This document shows, piece after piece, positions 27,372 through 36,794 of a stretch of DNA of 64,000 nucleotides. A program made the position numbers and the translations under genes. Positions within the stretch are counted from its first letter, which is position 1; every line of letters starts with the position of its first letter. Under the pieces are notes generated by a model. The model ran no database searches and was not told where the DNA came from. It saw only the letters and a program-made list of their open reading frames with translations. Origin of the DNA: Phocaeicola abscessus CCUG 55929 (lineage in GTDB: Bacteria > Bacteroidota > Bacteroidia > Bacteroidales > Bacteroidaceae); contig NZ_HE997183.1 of the NCBI RefSeq assembly GCF_000312445.1, positions 340,617-404,616 on the forward strand, read 5' to 3'.

Positions 27372-29945
27372 TTAAAATGACATCATCACCATAAACCGGA
27401 TCCCCCATTTATGGACGCCGGGATGATCCCAATAGGTAAGACGACGTACATATTCGATATGAACTAATTTAAAGATATTATGAATGCCTATCGAACATTC
27501 CATATAGGGTTTCTTAGCATCCATGACGAAGCTGGTCGTCTCCCCGTTCCTCGTCGGAAATAAGAAAAGAGCGGCATCACCCGGATTCTTTTGCGGGTTA
27601 TTTTTATCCGATAACGATCCGTACAAGATCTTGAGCCCTATCAATTCGCGCCACTTCAACCGCTTCAGCAGTGGGATGCGGTTAAAGATCTTTCCGTTCA
27701 TATCCCACGATACATCCAGAGAGGCGTAACGATCGTTCAAGAATTCCATATTATTAATCAGGTTGAAAGTCTCCCTTTGCAAGATATACGAGAGGTTAGC
27801 GGCAGGCATAATCAGCAGCGGAAAGGGAACCTTGTTCCACTGCGCGCCTCCTTTGACAAACAAATCGATCTTACCCCACGACGAGAACCAGAAACGTTTA
27901 TATACACCCACTTCCGTCATATTATAATCGTAATCGCCGCCCCACAATCCTTTCAGGCCGAGCGTGTGCGAGACCGTAAACACGGGAGCATCGAACGAGA
28001 TGGGCAAACGGCGTTGCTTGGTATTGACATACGTCTCTCCGGGAGCATACCGGAACAGGAGCGAAGTCTCCATCGTCTTTATCTTCGGCACTGCCGTTCC
28101 GTTGCCGTCGTTCTTGAGATAAGCCAAACTGCCCGTCGGCTCTTCCGTGCTATGCTTGATCGCTATTTGCGTTTTCAGTCCGAAATAAGTTTCATACTCG
28201 TATTTCAAAGATATATTCCGAACATAATTCATCTGATCTACCGGCGTGGTTTTCAACGAAGTAAACACATTGTCCTTGTCCGTCTTTAGAAATTTATCGG
28301 TAGGAGCCATTACATCGTAAGTGTAATTGAACGTGATGGAGTTTTTAGGGAATTCGCGGGGCAGATATTCTCGCTTCAGAAACGAATATTCTACCTCGCC
28401 CATGTACTTGGAACGGTTATCGCGAAAACCGTAAGCATAATATCCTTTAAAGAATAGATGCGGATTGAGGTTGGCTGTGGATTGAGCGCTGAAACGAAGC
28501 CGCAAGCCGTCGATAAAGTTGCTGGATATCATCGTATTCACGGGACCGATATCGACTTTGCTGGGATGTGCCTTAGAACCTGTTTCGACAAAATTCTCTA
28601 TCAGTGCCTTTAAGCCGAAGATGATGTATTTAAAACCCGGTAGCTGTTCCATCCGTTTTACCAGCAAATCCATAGAACTTTCTGGCTCGGAAAGCTTAAC
28701 CTGGCGATATTCATTCCAAAAGTTTTCGTCACGCATCATGGCATTCGTTTCTTTGATCTCAGCTCCTTTTATTTTGAACAGCTTATCCGATAAAGGATCG
28801 AAGGCGAAATCCGCGTAACGGGTTATCCGTCGAACCTGAAAACCTTGGGCAAATTTCACGATCTTCATCTCGACAATCATATCGTCTTGAATCAACACGC
28901 GATCTCCGTTGGGCAATTCTCCAAAGTCTTGGACAATACTCAAGTGATCTACAAAGTTCACGCCTGATTTCTTAGGAAGATTCAACAAACACCGCCTCAC
29001 CGAATAAGAAGAATCGGCTAATACGTACAGATGTCCCGTAAAACCGAAATCCTGAGAATTATTAGGAACGAAAGTCAGATGAAAACATCGATCGTTTTCA
29101 ACCTTCACGGTATCCATGATATAATACTTGTAAAAAGAAATGGCATCTTTACTCGATATCGGACTTATAAACGGATATTGCAGCAATCGAATATCGTCTT
29201 CATAGATATCGACGTCAGTAAATATATCTTTCAAGGCGGTATTCAACATATCGCCCGTTGCGAACAAATCGTTGATACCGTTGGAGTTGATGCCTTTGAT
29301 CAAATTCTTTTCCGACTTCGGATGCTTACGATAAATCTTTTGCGAAACGGTTTCGTCGACCGACAACGGCAGGATGAACTTGCCCGTTTCTTCACAGCGT
29401 TCGATCTGCTCCTTGAGGAAAGGCATCTTCTTGTACATCCCTTTGTCTAACATCTCGGGAGTTACTTCGTTCAAGGATAAGGTTATTTTTTGATAACGAT
29501 GGTATTGATAATAATCGTTCTGTTCCAGCTTATGCTGTTTTTTGCTTTCTATGACTTTCTTCATCAGCTCGACAGCCGGATTATTTTTTCGGGAATACTT
29601 CTGGCGCTTCGGCTTGACCAGCACTTCATCCAGCATGATATTATTCGGAATAAGTTTTACGTCCATCGTTCTGGTCACTCCAGGAATAATATTGACCTCT
29701 TTCGTCGTATACCCTACGGCGGAGAAAGTCAATCGGTTCCACCCCTTTCGAGTCTCCACAGTGTAACGGCCATCAGCGTCGGTAATACTCCCCACGCCTC
29801 TACCGTCATAGAAAACGGCAATATAGGCCAACGGTTCATTCGTTGTAGAATCCCGCACAACTCCTTGAATATTTTGCGCCACAAAAGGGACGGAATATAA
29901 TAAAAGTAAAATCAGTATATAGAGTTTGATATAAAAATTCTTCAT
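27372..29945 (-). CDS. outer-membrane protein, CarboxypepD_reg-like + DUF5686
   Basis: 857 aa. A signal peptide (about 1-24) precedes a carboxypeptidase-regulatory-like domain (about 25-110, IQGVVRDSTTNEPLAYIAV), then the long DUF5686 region. The C-terminal part is rich in alternating aromatic/polar strands and ends VMMSF, typical of an outer-membrane beta-barrel. It resembles TonB-dependent-receptor-like proteins but has no plug domain. Function unknown. It is the first gene of an operon with rarA, with a clear promoter. Confidence 0.87.
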   Translation of the reverse strand: MKNFYIKLYILILLLLYSVPFVAQNIQGVVRDSTTNEPLAYIAVFYDGRGVGSITDADGRYTVETRKGWNRLTFSAVGYTTKEVNIIPGVTRTMDVKLIPNNIMLDEVLVKPKRQKYSRKNNPAVELMKKVIESKKQHKLEQNDYYQYHRYQKITLSLNEVTPEMLDKGMYKKMPFLKEQIERCEETGKFILPLSVDETVSQKIYRKHPKSEKNLIKGINSNGINDLFATGDMLNTALKDIFTDVDIYEDDIRLLQYPFISPISSKDAISFYKYYIMDTVKVENDRCFHLTFVPNNSQDFGFTGHLYVLADSSYSVRRCLLNLPKKSGVNFVDHLSIVQDFGELPNGDRVLIQDDMIVEMKIVKFAQGFQVRRITRYADFAFDPLSDKLFKIKGAEIKETNAMMRDENFWNEYRQVKLSEPESSMDLLVKRMEQLPGFKYIIFGLKALIENFVETGSKAHPSKVDIGPVNTMISSNFIDGLRLRFSAQSTANLNPHLFFKGYYAYGFRDNRSKYMGEVEYSFLKREYLPREFPKNSITFNYTYDVMAPTDKFLKTDKDNVFTSLKTTPVDQMNYVRNISLKYEYETYFGLKTQIAIKHSTEEPTGSLAYLKNDGNGTAVPKIKTMETSLLFRYAPGETYVNTKQRRLPISFDAPVFTVSHTLGLKGLWGGDYDYNMTEVGVYKRFWFSSWGKIDLFVKGGAQWNKVPFPLLIMPAANLSYILQRETFNLINNMEFLNDRYASLDVSWDMNGKIFNRIPLLKRLKWRELIGLKILYGSLSDKNNPQKNPGDAALFLFPTRNGETTSFVMDAKKPYMECSIGIHNIFKLVHIEYVRRLTYWDHPGVHKWGIRFMVMMSF

Positions 29946-29971
29946 CTAACAGTATACGCTTATCCAGCTTG

Positions 29972-29979
29972 CAAAGTTA
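29972..29979 (-). promoter_or_regulatory. -7 promoter box of the DUF5686-rarA operon
   Basis: Minus strand TAACTTTG, 27 bases before the ATG. Confidence 0.6.
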
Positions 29980-30080
29980 GTATTTCTGTTACAATAAAAT
30001 AGCTAATAAAACTAATAAAATGACAAAACTTCCTTTCGGAACATTTATCCCAACTAACCGCATTGCAGATTTTCTCTTAC

Positions 30081-30291
30081 AAAAAAAGAGAGCTTTTCAC
30101 AAAGCTCTCTTTTTAGGCTTTCAATAGGTATTAGTTTTTTAAGGTAAAAAGATTGTTTTCAGGATAACATTGCAAATATGAACCCTTTTTTAGTATCCGC
30201 CAAATTAAATTACATGTCTTACAACATATTTTTATGTTTTTCAACGAATCCAGGTAAAATATCTTAAAAAGAATCTTTCTTTATATATTCC
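30081..30291 (-). ncRNA. candidate small RNA of about 210 nt
   Basis: A full promoter (TTTG, 18-base spacer, TAGTTTTG; 30297-30326) and the terminator at 30083-30114 frame about 210 minus-strand bases with no open reading frame of note. The RNA would be AT-rich. Its 5' part (CTTAAAAA on plus at 30263-30270) can pair over 8 bases with its 3' part (TTTTTAAG at 30136-30143), and a small hairpin (AACATA/TATGTT) lies in the middle. The size and closing helix recall 6S-like RNAs, but the identity is not established. Confidence 0.4.
30083..30114 (-). terminator. strong intrinsic terminator in a divergent intergenic region
   Basis: Ten-base arms (AGAGAGCTTT, AAAGCTCTCT) pair perfectly around TCAC, and flanking A/T runs lengthen the stem. 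The longer T run (7) is on the minus strand. No gene ends here: neighbours start at 29945 (minus) and 30447 (plus). It must end some other transcript. Confidence 0.8.
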
Positions 30292-30296
30292 GGTTA

Positions 30297-30326
30297 CAAA
30301 ACTATAAAAAAGTTTTCTAAAACAAA
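30297..30326 (-). promoter_or_regulatory. promoter of the candidate small RNA
   Basis: On the minus strand TTTG (complement of 30323-30326), 18 bases, then TAGTTTTG (complement of 30297-30304). Both elements match the Bacteroidetes consensus. Confidence 0.5.
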
Positions 30327-30411
30327 GGTTTTTATCGAAAACGCCAGACAGAGCATTCGATACCAACAAATTTCGCAGAGTCCTTGTAAGGTATAAATTA
30401 AAATTTATGCG

Positions 30412-30419
30412 TACTTTTG
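30412..30419 (+). promoter_or_regulatory. -7 promoter box of glnS
   Basis: TACTTTTG, 27 bases before the chosen ATG at 30447. The longer frame's TTG start at 30417 lies inside this box. Confidence 0.65.
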
Positions 30420-30446
30420 CAGACTACATCAATTTATAAGTTAGAT

Positions 30447-32186
30447 ATGGACGCTACAAAAAATATGGAGGCTTCTGAAAAGAAAAGTTTGAATTTCATT
30501 GAACAAGCTGTTGAGAAAGACTTACAGGAAGGAAAGAACGACGGGAGAATACAGACCCGATTTCCTCCCGAACCGAACGGGTACCTACATATCGGCCATG
30601 CAAAAGCAATATGTTTGGACTTTGGAATAGCCAAACAATACGGTGGCGTGTGCAATCTTCGCTTCGACGATACGAACCCGACCAAAGAGGATATGGAATA
30701 CGTCGATGCGATCAAAGAGGATATCAAATGGTTAGGCTTCAAATGGGAACGAGAATATTATGCCTCCGACTATTTCCAGCAGTTGTGGGACTTTGCCATC
30801 CGTTTAATCAAACAAGGCAAGGCTTATATCGACGAACAGACATCGGAACAAATCGCAGCACAAAAAGGTACGCCTACCCAACCCGGCGTGGAGAGTCCAT
30901 ACAGAAACCGTCCTCTGGAAGAGAGTTTGGATCTTTTTCAAAAAATGAATACCGGAGAAATCGAAGAAGGAAAGATGGTGCTTCGCGCTAAAATAGATAT
31001 GACCAGTCCGAACATGCATTTCCGCGACCCTATCCTATACAGGGTAGTAAAGACGCCGCATCACCGCACGGGCGATAAGTGGAAAGCCTATCCGATGTAT
31101 GATTTCGCTCATGGACAAAGTGACTATTTCGAAGGAGTTACCCATTCTCTCTGTACTTTGGAGTTCGTTCCCCACCGTCCGCTTTACGACTTGTTCGTCG
31201 ACTGGGTAAAAGACGACGAAGATCTCCAGGATCATCGTCCCCGCCAATACGAGTTCAACAAACTGAACCTGAACTATACCTTAATGAGCAAGCGCAATCT
31301 GTTGATCCTTGTGAAAGAACATTTGGTCAACGGATGGGATGACCCCCGTATGCCGACGATCTGCGCCTTCCGCCGTCGCGGCTACTCTCCCGAATCAATT
31401 TGTAACTTCATCAATAAGATCGGTTATACCACATATGACGCGTTAAATGATTTCGCTTTGTTGGAAAGCGCCGTCCGAGAGGATCTGAACACCCGTTCTA
31501 CGAGAGTTTCGGCGGTTTTGAATCCCATAAAGCTGATCATAACCAATTATCCGGAAGAAAAAGTAGAAGAGATGGAAGCCATCGACAATCCGGAGGATCC
31601 GAATTCAGATTCGCACCTCATTGAATTCAGTCGCGAACTGTGGATAGAACGGGACGATTTCATGGAAGTTGCTCCGAAGAAATTTTTCCGAATCACTCCG
31701 GGGCAGGAAGTCCGCCTGAAAAACGGATATATCATTAAGTGTACAGGCTGCAAAAAAGATGAGCAAGGCTATATTACAGAAATCTATGCCGAATACGACC
31801 CCGACACCAAAACAGGAATGCCGGGCAGCAACCGCAAAGTCAAGGGAACGCTTCACTGGGTAAGCTGTGCACACTGTCTCTCTGCAGAAGTCCGTCTTTA
31901 CGATAGGCTTTGGAATGTAGAAAACCCGCGGGATGAATTAGAAGCTATTCGGGAAGCGCAGCAATGCGATGCGTTGACGGCCATGAAACAAATGATCAAC
32001 CCCGACTCGCTGCATATTCTCACTCGCTGTTATGTCGAGAAATACTTGTCGAGAGCCAAGCCTTTAGATTATTTGCAGTTCCAACGCATCGGATACTTCA
32101 ACGTCGATAAAGATTCTACTCCGGATCACTTGATTTTCAATCGCACCGTTTCATTGAAGGATACTTGGAGCAAAATTAACAAATAA
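30447..32186 (+). CDS. glnS: glutamine--tRNA ligase
   Basis: 579 aa from ATG 30447 (a second ATG at 30465 is possible). Class I motifs: PPEPNGYLHIGHAK (HIGH) and LMSKRNLL (KMSKS-like). The catalytic core, then the anticodon-binding beta-barrels (about 340-550) are complete. It charges tRNA-Gln directly. The TPR gene follows after 3 bases, so the two are probably coupled in one transcript that may run on through the DedA gene. Confidence 0.96.
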   Translation: MDATKNMEASEKKSLNFIEQAVEKDLQEGKNDGRIQTRFPPEPNGYLHIGHAKAICLDFGIAKQYGGVCNLRFDDTNPTKEDMEYVDAIKEDIKWLGFKWEREYYASDYFQQLWDFAIRLIKQGKAYIDEQTSEQIAAQKGTPTQPGVESPYRNRPLEESLDLFQKMNTGEIEEGKMVLRAKIDMTSPNMHFRDPILYRVVKTPHHRTGDKWKAYPMYDFAHGQSDYFEGVTHSLCTLEFVPHRPLYDLFVDWVKDDEDLQDHRPRQYEFNKLNLNYTLMSKRNLLILVKEHLVNGWDDPRMPTICAFRRRGYSPESICNFINKIGYTTYDALNDFALLESAVREDLNTRSTRVSAVLNPIKLIITNYPEEKVEEMEAIDNPEDPNSDSHLIEFSRELWIERDDFMEVAPKKFFRITPGQEVRLKNGYIIKCTGCKKDEQGYITEIYAEYDPDTKTGMPGSNRKVKGTLHWVSCAHCLSAEVRLYDRLWNVENPRDELEAIREAQQCDALTAMKQMINPDSLHILTRCYVEKYLSRAKPLDYLQFQRIGYFNVDKDSTPDHLIFNRTVSLKDTWSKINK

Positions 32187-32189
32187 CCC

Positions 32190-33674
32190 ATGAATTACGA
32201 TACCTCTTCACAATTTGAAAATACTCCTTTCAGAGAAATATTACACGCATACGAACAAAGTGTGGAAAACAAATCATCGGTTTATTTGGAAGCTGATGAA
32301 TTTGTCGATATAGCTGAATATTATCTCGAAAATGATCGGATCAAGGAAGCGGAACAAGTCATCAATACGGCTTTAAAGGTCCATCCTGACGACGCCGACG
32401 TTTTGATCTTCCTTTCCAGATCCGCAGCGTCGAACGATGATTTGGAAAAGGCTTATCGCTTTTTAGCCAAAATCACCGATCAAAATGATCGGGAGGTCAG
32501 ATTCCTTCAGGTAGAATTGCTGGCTCAGGAAGAGCGATGGGAAGAATGCGATCAGATCTTTCAAAAGTTAGCCGAAGACGAAGCGTATTCCTCGGAAGTG
32601 CTGGCCGACATTGTGAATGCTTATGCGGACCAAGGGAATAAGGCATACGCCAAAAAGTGGTTGAAAACAATCCGAGATCACGGCTATGAGCTCGATAAGA
32701 ACGACGAGCTGATCGAAATGCTATGCAATTACTACTTCAACTTCGACAATATTCCGCAAGCGATCGAATTATTCAAAAAACTGATCGACAAACATCCTTA
32801 TTCTTTAGCCTATTGGATCGGGTTAGCCAAATGCTATATGAGAGACGAACGATACCCCGAAGCCGAAGAGACGTTAGACTATGCATTAGCAATCAACGAT
32901 AAGGATGCGACGGTACTCGAACTGAAAGGAGGATGCTTTCTGGAAGCAGGCGATATCCAAGCGGCTCTGGAAACATACAAACGCTTCGAGGAAGCCAGCG
33001 TAAACAAGGAAAAGGCATGGAGCTACATAACCAAAATATACCTCGAACTTCAAGACTACCACAAAGCCATCGAGTACAGCATGAAAATCATCCGTCATCC
33101 GAACTCCAACCAATATATCTCGGCACTGGCATACCAGGACATGGCCAATGCCTACGGCCATCTCGGCCAGCCCTCGAAAGGGATGGCATACCTTACGAAG
33201 GCCATAGAAATGGATGCTGAAACAATCACGTTTTATGTTACGGAAGGATTCCTGTACCTCCTCATGGCAAGGAAACCGGAAGCCATGCGTTCTTTCGGCA
33301 AGGCCCGAAGCTTAATAGAGGCCGAAGATGACGATACGGAGTATATGATATGGCTTCAGATCGCCACTTCTTGTTTGGACGCCAAAGATCTGGATCTAGC
33401 TATCACGTATTTCCAACAGATTGAAGAAAAATATTCGGACAGAGACAAAAGCTGTTATTTGTTCCTCGCCTACTGCTACTTCTGCCGAAAGAATTATGCG
33501 GGTACTGTTCGCTATTTAACCTTATTGAGAAAGTATGCGCCGGAAATCTACGAGAAGTTGGGAACCGACGACGATCCGATGAACGACACCCTGTTCAAAG
33601 ATTCTATCGCAAACGTAAAAAGAGAAATTAGCACAGGAGAGATCGATGTATCGAAATTCGAAGCAGAAAATTAA
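32190..33674 (+). CDS. tetratricopeptide-repeat protein
   Basis: 494 aa, almost entirely helical TPR units (for example AEQVINTALKVHPDDADVLIFLS and AEETLDYALAINDKDATVLELKG patterns), with acidic N- and C-terminal tails. No signal peptide or membrane segment, so probably cytoplasmic, acting as a protein-binding scaffold. Partner unknown. It lies 3 bases after glnS and 3 bases before the DedA gene. Confidence 0.85.
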   Translation: MNYDTSSQFENTPFREILHAYEQSVENKSSVYLEADEFVDIAEYYLENDRIKEAEQVINTALKVHPDDADVLIFLSRSAASNDDLEKAYRFLAKITDQNDREVRFLQVELLAQEERWEECDQIFQKLAEDEAYSSEVLADIVNAYADQGNKAYAKKWLKTIRDHGYELDKNDELIEMLCNYYFNFDNIPQAIELFKKLIDKHPYSLAYWIGLAKCYMRDERYPEAEETLDYALAINDKDATVLELKGGCFLEAGDIQAALETYKRFEEASVNKEKAWSYITKIYLELQDYHKAIEYSMKIIRHPNSNQYISALAYQDMANAYGHLGQPSKGMAYLTKAIEMDAETITFYVTEGFLYLLMARKPEAMRSFGKARSLIEAEDDDTEYMIWLQIATSCLDAKDLDLAITYFQQIEEKYSDRDKSCYLFLAYCYFCRKNYAGTVRYLTLLRKYAPEIYEKLGTDDDPMNDTLFKDSIANVKREISTGEIDVSKFEAEN

Positions 33675-33677
33675 CTT

Positions 33678-34301
33678 ATGGAATCAGTCGCTTTCATACA
33701 ATGGTGTTTGGACCACCTGAACTATTGGACCGTTACGATCTTAATGACCATCGAAAGTTCGTTTATCCCCTTCCCGTCGGAAATCGTTATCCCGCCGGCA
33801 GCTTACAAGGCTGCTGCAACGGGCGAGCTACATGTGGTACTCATCATCGTCTTCGGGACCATCGGCGCTACCATCGGCGCCCTGATTAATTATACCATCG
33901 CCTATTACTTAGGCAGACCCCTCGTATATAAATTTGCCAACAGTCGGTTGGGACACGTTTGTTTAATCGATGTACAGAAAGTTCGGAATGCGGAAACGTA
34001 TTTCGACAATCACGGGGCCCTATCGACGTTCATCGGAAGATTAATCCCCGCCATCCGCCAATTGATTTCCATTCCTGCCGGTTTAGCCAAGATGAAACTG
34101 CATACTTTCATCGTCTATACCGTCTTGGGGGCAGGAATCTGGAATTCCATCTTAGCGATCATCGGCTATTATTTGGAATCCGTCGTTCCCGAAGATCAAT
34201 TGTTAGATGTCGTGACGCGATACAGTCATCAAATAGGCTACGGTTTTATCGCCGTTGGCGTGGCTATCGTCGTGTATCTTACATATAAGGGAAAAAAATA
34301 A
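33678..34301 (+). CDS. DedA family membrane protein
   Basis: 207 aa inner-membrane protein. It has the family's ESSFIPFPSEIVIPPAA motif near the N-terminus, the GATIGALINYTIAYYLGRP segment and the FIGRLIPAIRQLISIPAGLAKM loop with the conserved Arg. DedA proteins are implicated in lipid-carrier (undecaprenyl phosphate or phospholipid) flipping. About four to five transmembrane helices. 29 bases separate it from tpx. Confidence 0.92.
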   Translation: MESVAFIQWCLDHLNYWTVTILMTIESSFIPFPSEIVIPPAAYKAAATGELHVVLIIVFGTIGATIGALINYTIAYYLGRPLVYKFANSRLGHVCLIDVQKVRNAETYFDNHGALSTFIGRLIPAIRQLISIPAGLAKMKLHTFIVYTVLGAGIWNSILAIIGYYLESVVPEDQLLDVVTRYSHQIGYGFIAVGVAIVVYLTYKGKK

Positions 34302-34330
34302 GAAATATTCAAACCTTAAAAGATATCGTT

Positions 34331-34834
34331 ATGTCGAAAACAATGTTCAAAGGAATGCCGGTCAATCTGCTCGGCGAGTTCGTACAAGTAGGAGCGATTG
34401 CTCCCAATTTTTCATTGGTAAAAGGCGATTTAAGTCGCTTTTCGCTGAAGGACGGAAAAGGTAAAAATCTTATTTTGAATCTCTTCCCCAGCTTGGACAC
34501 TACCGTTTGCGCCGCATCTGTCCGCAAGTTCAATCAAGTAGCGGCAACCCTGCCGAATACGTTGGTTCTCTGCATCTCGAAGGACCTCCCTTTCGCACAA
34601 AGCCGCTTTTGTACGACCGAAGGCATCGAACAGGTCATCCCGCTTTCGGATTACCTGTATGATTCCGACTTCGCCCAAACGTACGGATTATTGATGAGCG
34701 ACGGCCCGTTGAAAGGATTGTTGGCTCGTTCCGTCGTTATCATCGATCCGTCCGGGAAGGTAATTTACACCGAATTGGTCGCCGATATAGTCGACGAACC
34801 GAACTACGAAGCGGCATTGAATGTGATAAGATAA
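34331..34834 (+). CDS. tpx: thiol peroxidase (Tpx)
   Basis: 167 aa atypical 2-Cys peroxiredoxin. The peroxidatic cysteine is in LDTTVCAASVRKFN and the resolving cysteine in FAQSRFCTTEG, with the catalytic Thr of the TxxC motif present. It reduces lipid and hydrogen peroxides with thioredoxin in the cytoplasm. It is last in the plus-strand run and converges with manC. Confidence 0.95.
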   Translation: MSKTMFKGMPVNLLGEFVQVGAIAPNFSLVKGDLSRFSLKDGKGKNLILNLFPSLDTTVCAASVRKFNQVAATLPNTLVLCISKDLPFAQSRFCTTEGIEQVIPLSDYLYDSDFAQTYGLLMSDGPLKGLLARSVVIIDPSGKVIYTELVADIVDEPNYEAALNVIR

Positions 34835-34989
34835 AGGGGCGTGTGTGTTATCACCCGCAGCAGGGACCAGTTCGAAAAATCATTGATTTCATAACATAAT
34901 GACAGGCAACACTGCCCGTCGGAGATTCTTTTCGGGACTCGCGGCGGGCGAAAGTTACTTCCGGTACACGGCACATTCGTTCGGATGCA

Positions 34990-36054
34990 TCAATCTGCGG
35001 AAAAATCTTTGATCCGCTGCTCTTCGCTCAAGCGACAAATCAGGAGTTGGTCCTCTTTCTCGGCGATGATATACCCATCCAATCCCTGCACCACAACTTT
35101 CTTCTCGTCCGTGGTATGAATAATGCAATTTCGGGTTTCGTACAATCGAATATTTGTCCCGATCGACGTATTGTTATGGGCATCCCGCCGGGTATTCTCG
35201 TGCAAGGATCCCCACGTTCCCAAATCGTTCCAGCCGAAGTCGGCAGGGAAGACGAAAATCTCATCCGTTTTCTCCATAATAGCGTAATCCACCGATATAT
35301 TTTCACACGAGGGGAAAACCTCGTTCACCATTTCCTGCTCTTTCTCAGTAAAGTAATACGGTGTCAAGCGTTCGAAAATTTTAGCCATGGCGGGTTGATA
35401 AACGCGGATTGCATTCACCACCGTGTGGACATTCCAAACGAAGATGCCCGAATTCCAATAATAATTCTGCTTGGATATATAACGCTGGGCTGTTGCCGCA
35501 TCCGGTTTCTCCTTAAAGGAATCCACCCGATATACTTCCTTGTTCGTCAGGGAAGCACAACTCAAATCCGCTTCGATATACCCATACCCCGTTTCGGGCC
35601 GGTTAGGTTTCATCCCCAGCGTTAAGATCGCATCTGAACCGCTGGTGAATTTCAATGCCGATCGAATAACCCGTTCGAATTCACGTACATCCACGATAAG
35701 ATGATCACTCGGAGTAACGACCATATTCGCTTCAGGGGCTATTTGTTTAATTTTCCAGCTGGCGTACGCGACACACGGGGCCGTGTTCCTGCGACAAGGC
35801 TCGCAAAGGATACGATCTTCCCCGATCCAGGGCAATTGTTCCTGCACCGTCTCTTTGTACTTTGCAGAAGTAACGACCCAGATGTTTTCATGAGGACAAA
35901 TAGGCTCAAAGCGCTCCGCCGTCAACTGGATCAAGGTTTTTCCACAACCTAATATATCAAGGAATTGTTTGGGGCTTTCCGGTGTACTCATCGGCCAGAA
36001 ACGGCTACCGACACCCCCCGCCATAATTACCAAATGATTGCTTGTCGAACTCAT
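34990..36054 (-). CDS. manC: mannose-1-phosphate guanylyltransferase
   Basis: 354 aa from ATG 36052-36054; the longer start at 36075 would leave almost no leader after the -7 box. The nucleotidyltransferase signature GGVGSRFWPMSTPESPKQF and VTPSDHLI, EKPD and GIFVWN motifs are present. It lacks the C-terminal isomerase domain, so it is monofunctional. It makes GDP-mannose for glycans, the precursor of GDP-fucose. Divergent from rmlC. Confidence 0.94.
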   Translation of the reverse strand: MSSTSNHLVIMAGGVGSRFWPMSTPESPKQFLDILGCGKTLIQLTAERFEPICPHENIWVVTSAKYKETVQEQLPWIGEDRILCEPCRRNTAPCVAYASWKIKQIAPEANMVVTPSDHLIVDVREFERVIRSALKFTSGSDAILTLGMKPNRPETGYGYIEADLSCASLTNKEVYRVDSFKEKPDAATAQRYISKQNYYWNSGIFVWNVHTVVNAIRVYQPAMAKIFERLTPYYFTEKEQEMVNEVFPSCENISVDYAIMEKTDEIFVFPADFGWNDLGTWGSLHENTRRDAHNNTSIGTNIRLYETRNCIIHTTDEKKVVVQGLDGYIIAEKEDQLLICRLSEEQRIKDFSAD

Positions 36055-36081
36055 ATTTTTTCTTTTATTCGTCATTTATTG

Positions 36082-36089
36082 CAAAGATA
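36082..36089 (-). promoter_or_regulatory. -7 promoter box of manC
   Basis: Minus strand TATCTTTG, 27 bases before the chosen ATG. Confidence 0.55.
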
Positions 36090-36135
36090 GCTAATCTTTT
36101 ACTATTTACCACCTAAAAAATCCATTCCGTTTTGC

Positions 36136-36143
36136 TATCTTTG
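36136..36143 (+). promoter_or_regulatory. -7 promoter box of rmlC
   Basis: TATCTTTG, 41 bases before the rmlC ATG; it faces away from the manC box 46 bases to the left. Confidence 0.55.
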
Positions 36144-36184
36144 AAAACTCTTATCAATAAGGTCGAAGAAAAAAACAACGTAAA

Positions 36185-36757
36185 ATGAATGTCATCGAAA
36201 CTGCTATCAACGGAGTTTATGTCATAGAACCGAAAGTCTTCCACGATACGCGAGGATACTTCTTCGAAAGTTACAACCTTCGGGATTTTTCCCGCGAGGT
36301 GTTGCATACGACTTTCGTGCAGGACAACGAAAGCTATTCCACCTACGGAGTGATCCGCGGTCTGCATTTTCAAAAGCCCCCTTTCACTCAAGCGAAGTTA
36401 GTCAGGGTAATCAAGGGAACGGTTTTAGATATTGCCGTCGATATTCGGAAAGGCTCGCCCACCTACGGACAATACGTCGCCTCCGTACTGAGCGAAGAGA
36501 ACAAATATCAGTTCTTCGTCCCCAGAGGGTTCGCTCACGGATTCGCTGTACTGAGCGAAGAAGCGCTGTTTCAGTATAAATGCGATAACTTTTATGCGCC
36601 AGATTTCGAAAGAGGTATCGCGTGGAACGATCCGGAACTTCGTATCGATTGGCGCCTACCTGACGAAAAAATCATTCTCTCGGAAAAAGACAAACACCGG
36701 CCTACGCTCGAAGAAAGCGAAACATTCTTCGCCTATGCACAGGATCTTTACGAATAA
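36185..36757 (+). CDS. rmlC: dTDP-4-dehydrorhamnose 3,5-epimerase
   Basis: 190 aa cupin. Key motifs: HDTRGYFFESYN, the catalytic His in VIRGLHFQKPP, DIAVDIRKGSPTYG and FVPRGFAHGF. It epimerises the 4-keto sugar to the L-rhamnose series in dTDP-L-rhamnose synthesis. The other rml genes are not in the window, so it may be an orphan copy or its partners lie elsewhere. The reverse-strand frame over its start is a shadow. Confidence 0.94.
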   Translation: MNVIETAINGVYVIEPKVFHDTRGYFFESYNLRDFSREVLHTTFVQDNESYSTYGVIRGLHFQKPPFTQAKLVRVIKGTVLDIAVDIRKGSPTYGQYVASVLSEENKYQFFVPRGFAHGFAVLSEEALFQYKCDNFYAPDFERGIAWNDPELRIDWRLPDEKIILSEKDKHRPTLEESETFFAYAQDLYE

Positions 36758-36794
36758 CCGCAGACACACAACAAACTTCGTAACAAACGTACTT

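Noticed and set aside
30417-30446. Longer start for glnS at TTG 30417
   Set aside because: The TTG lies inside the TACTTTTG promoter box, so it would not be transcribed.
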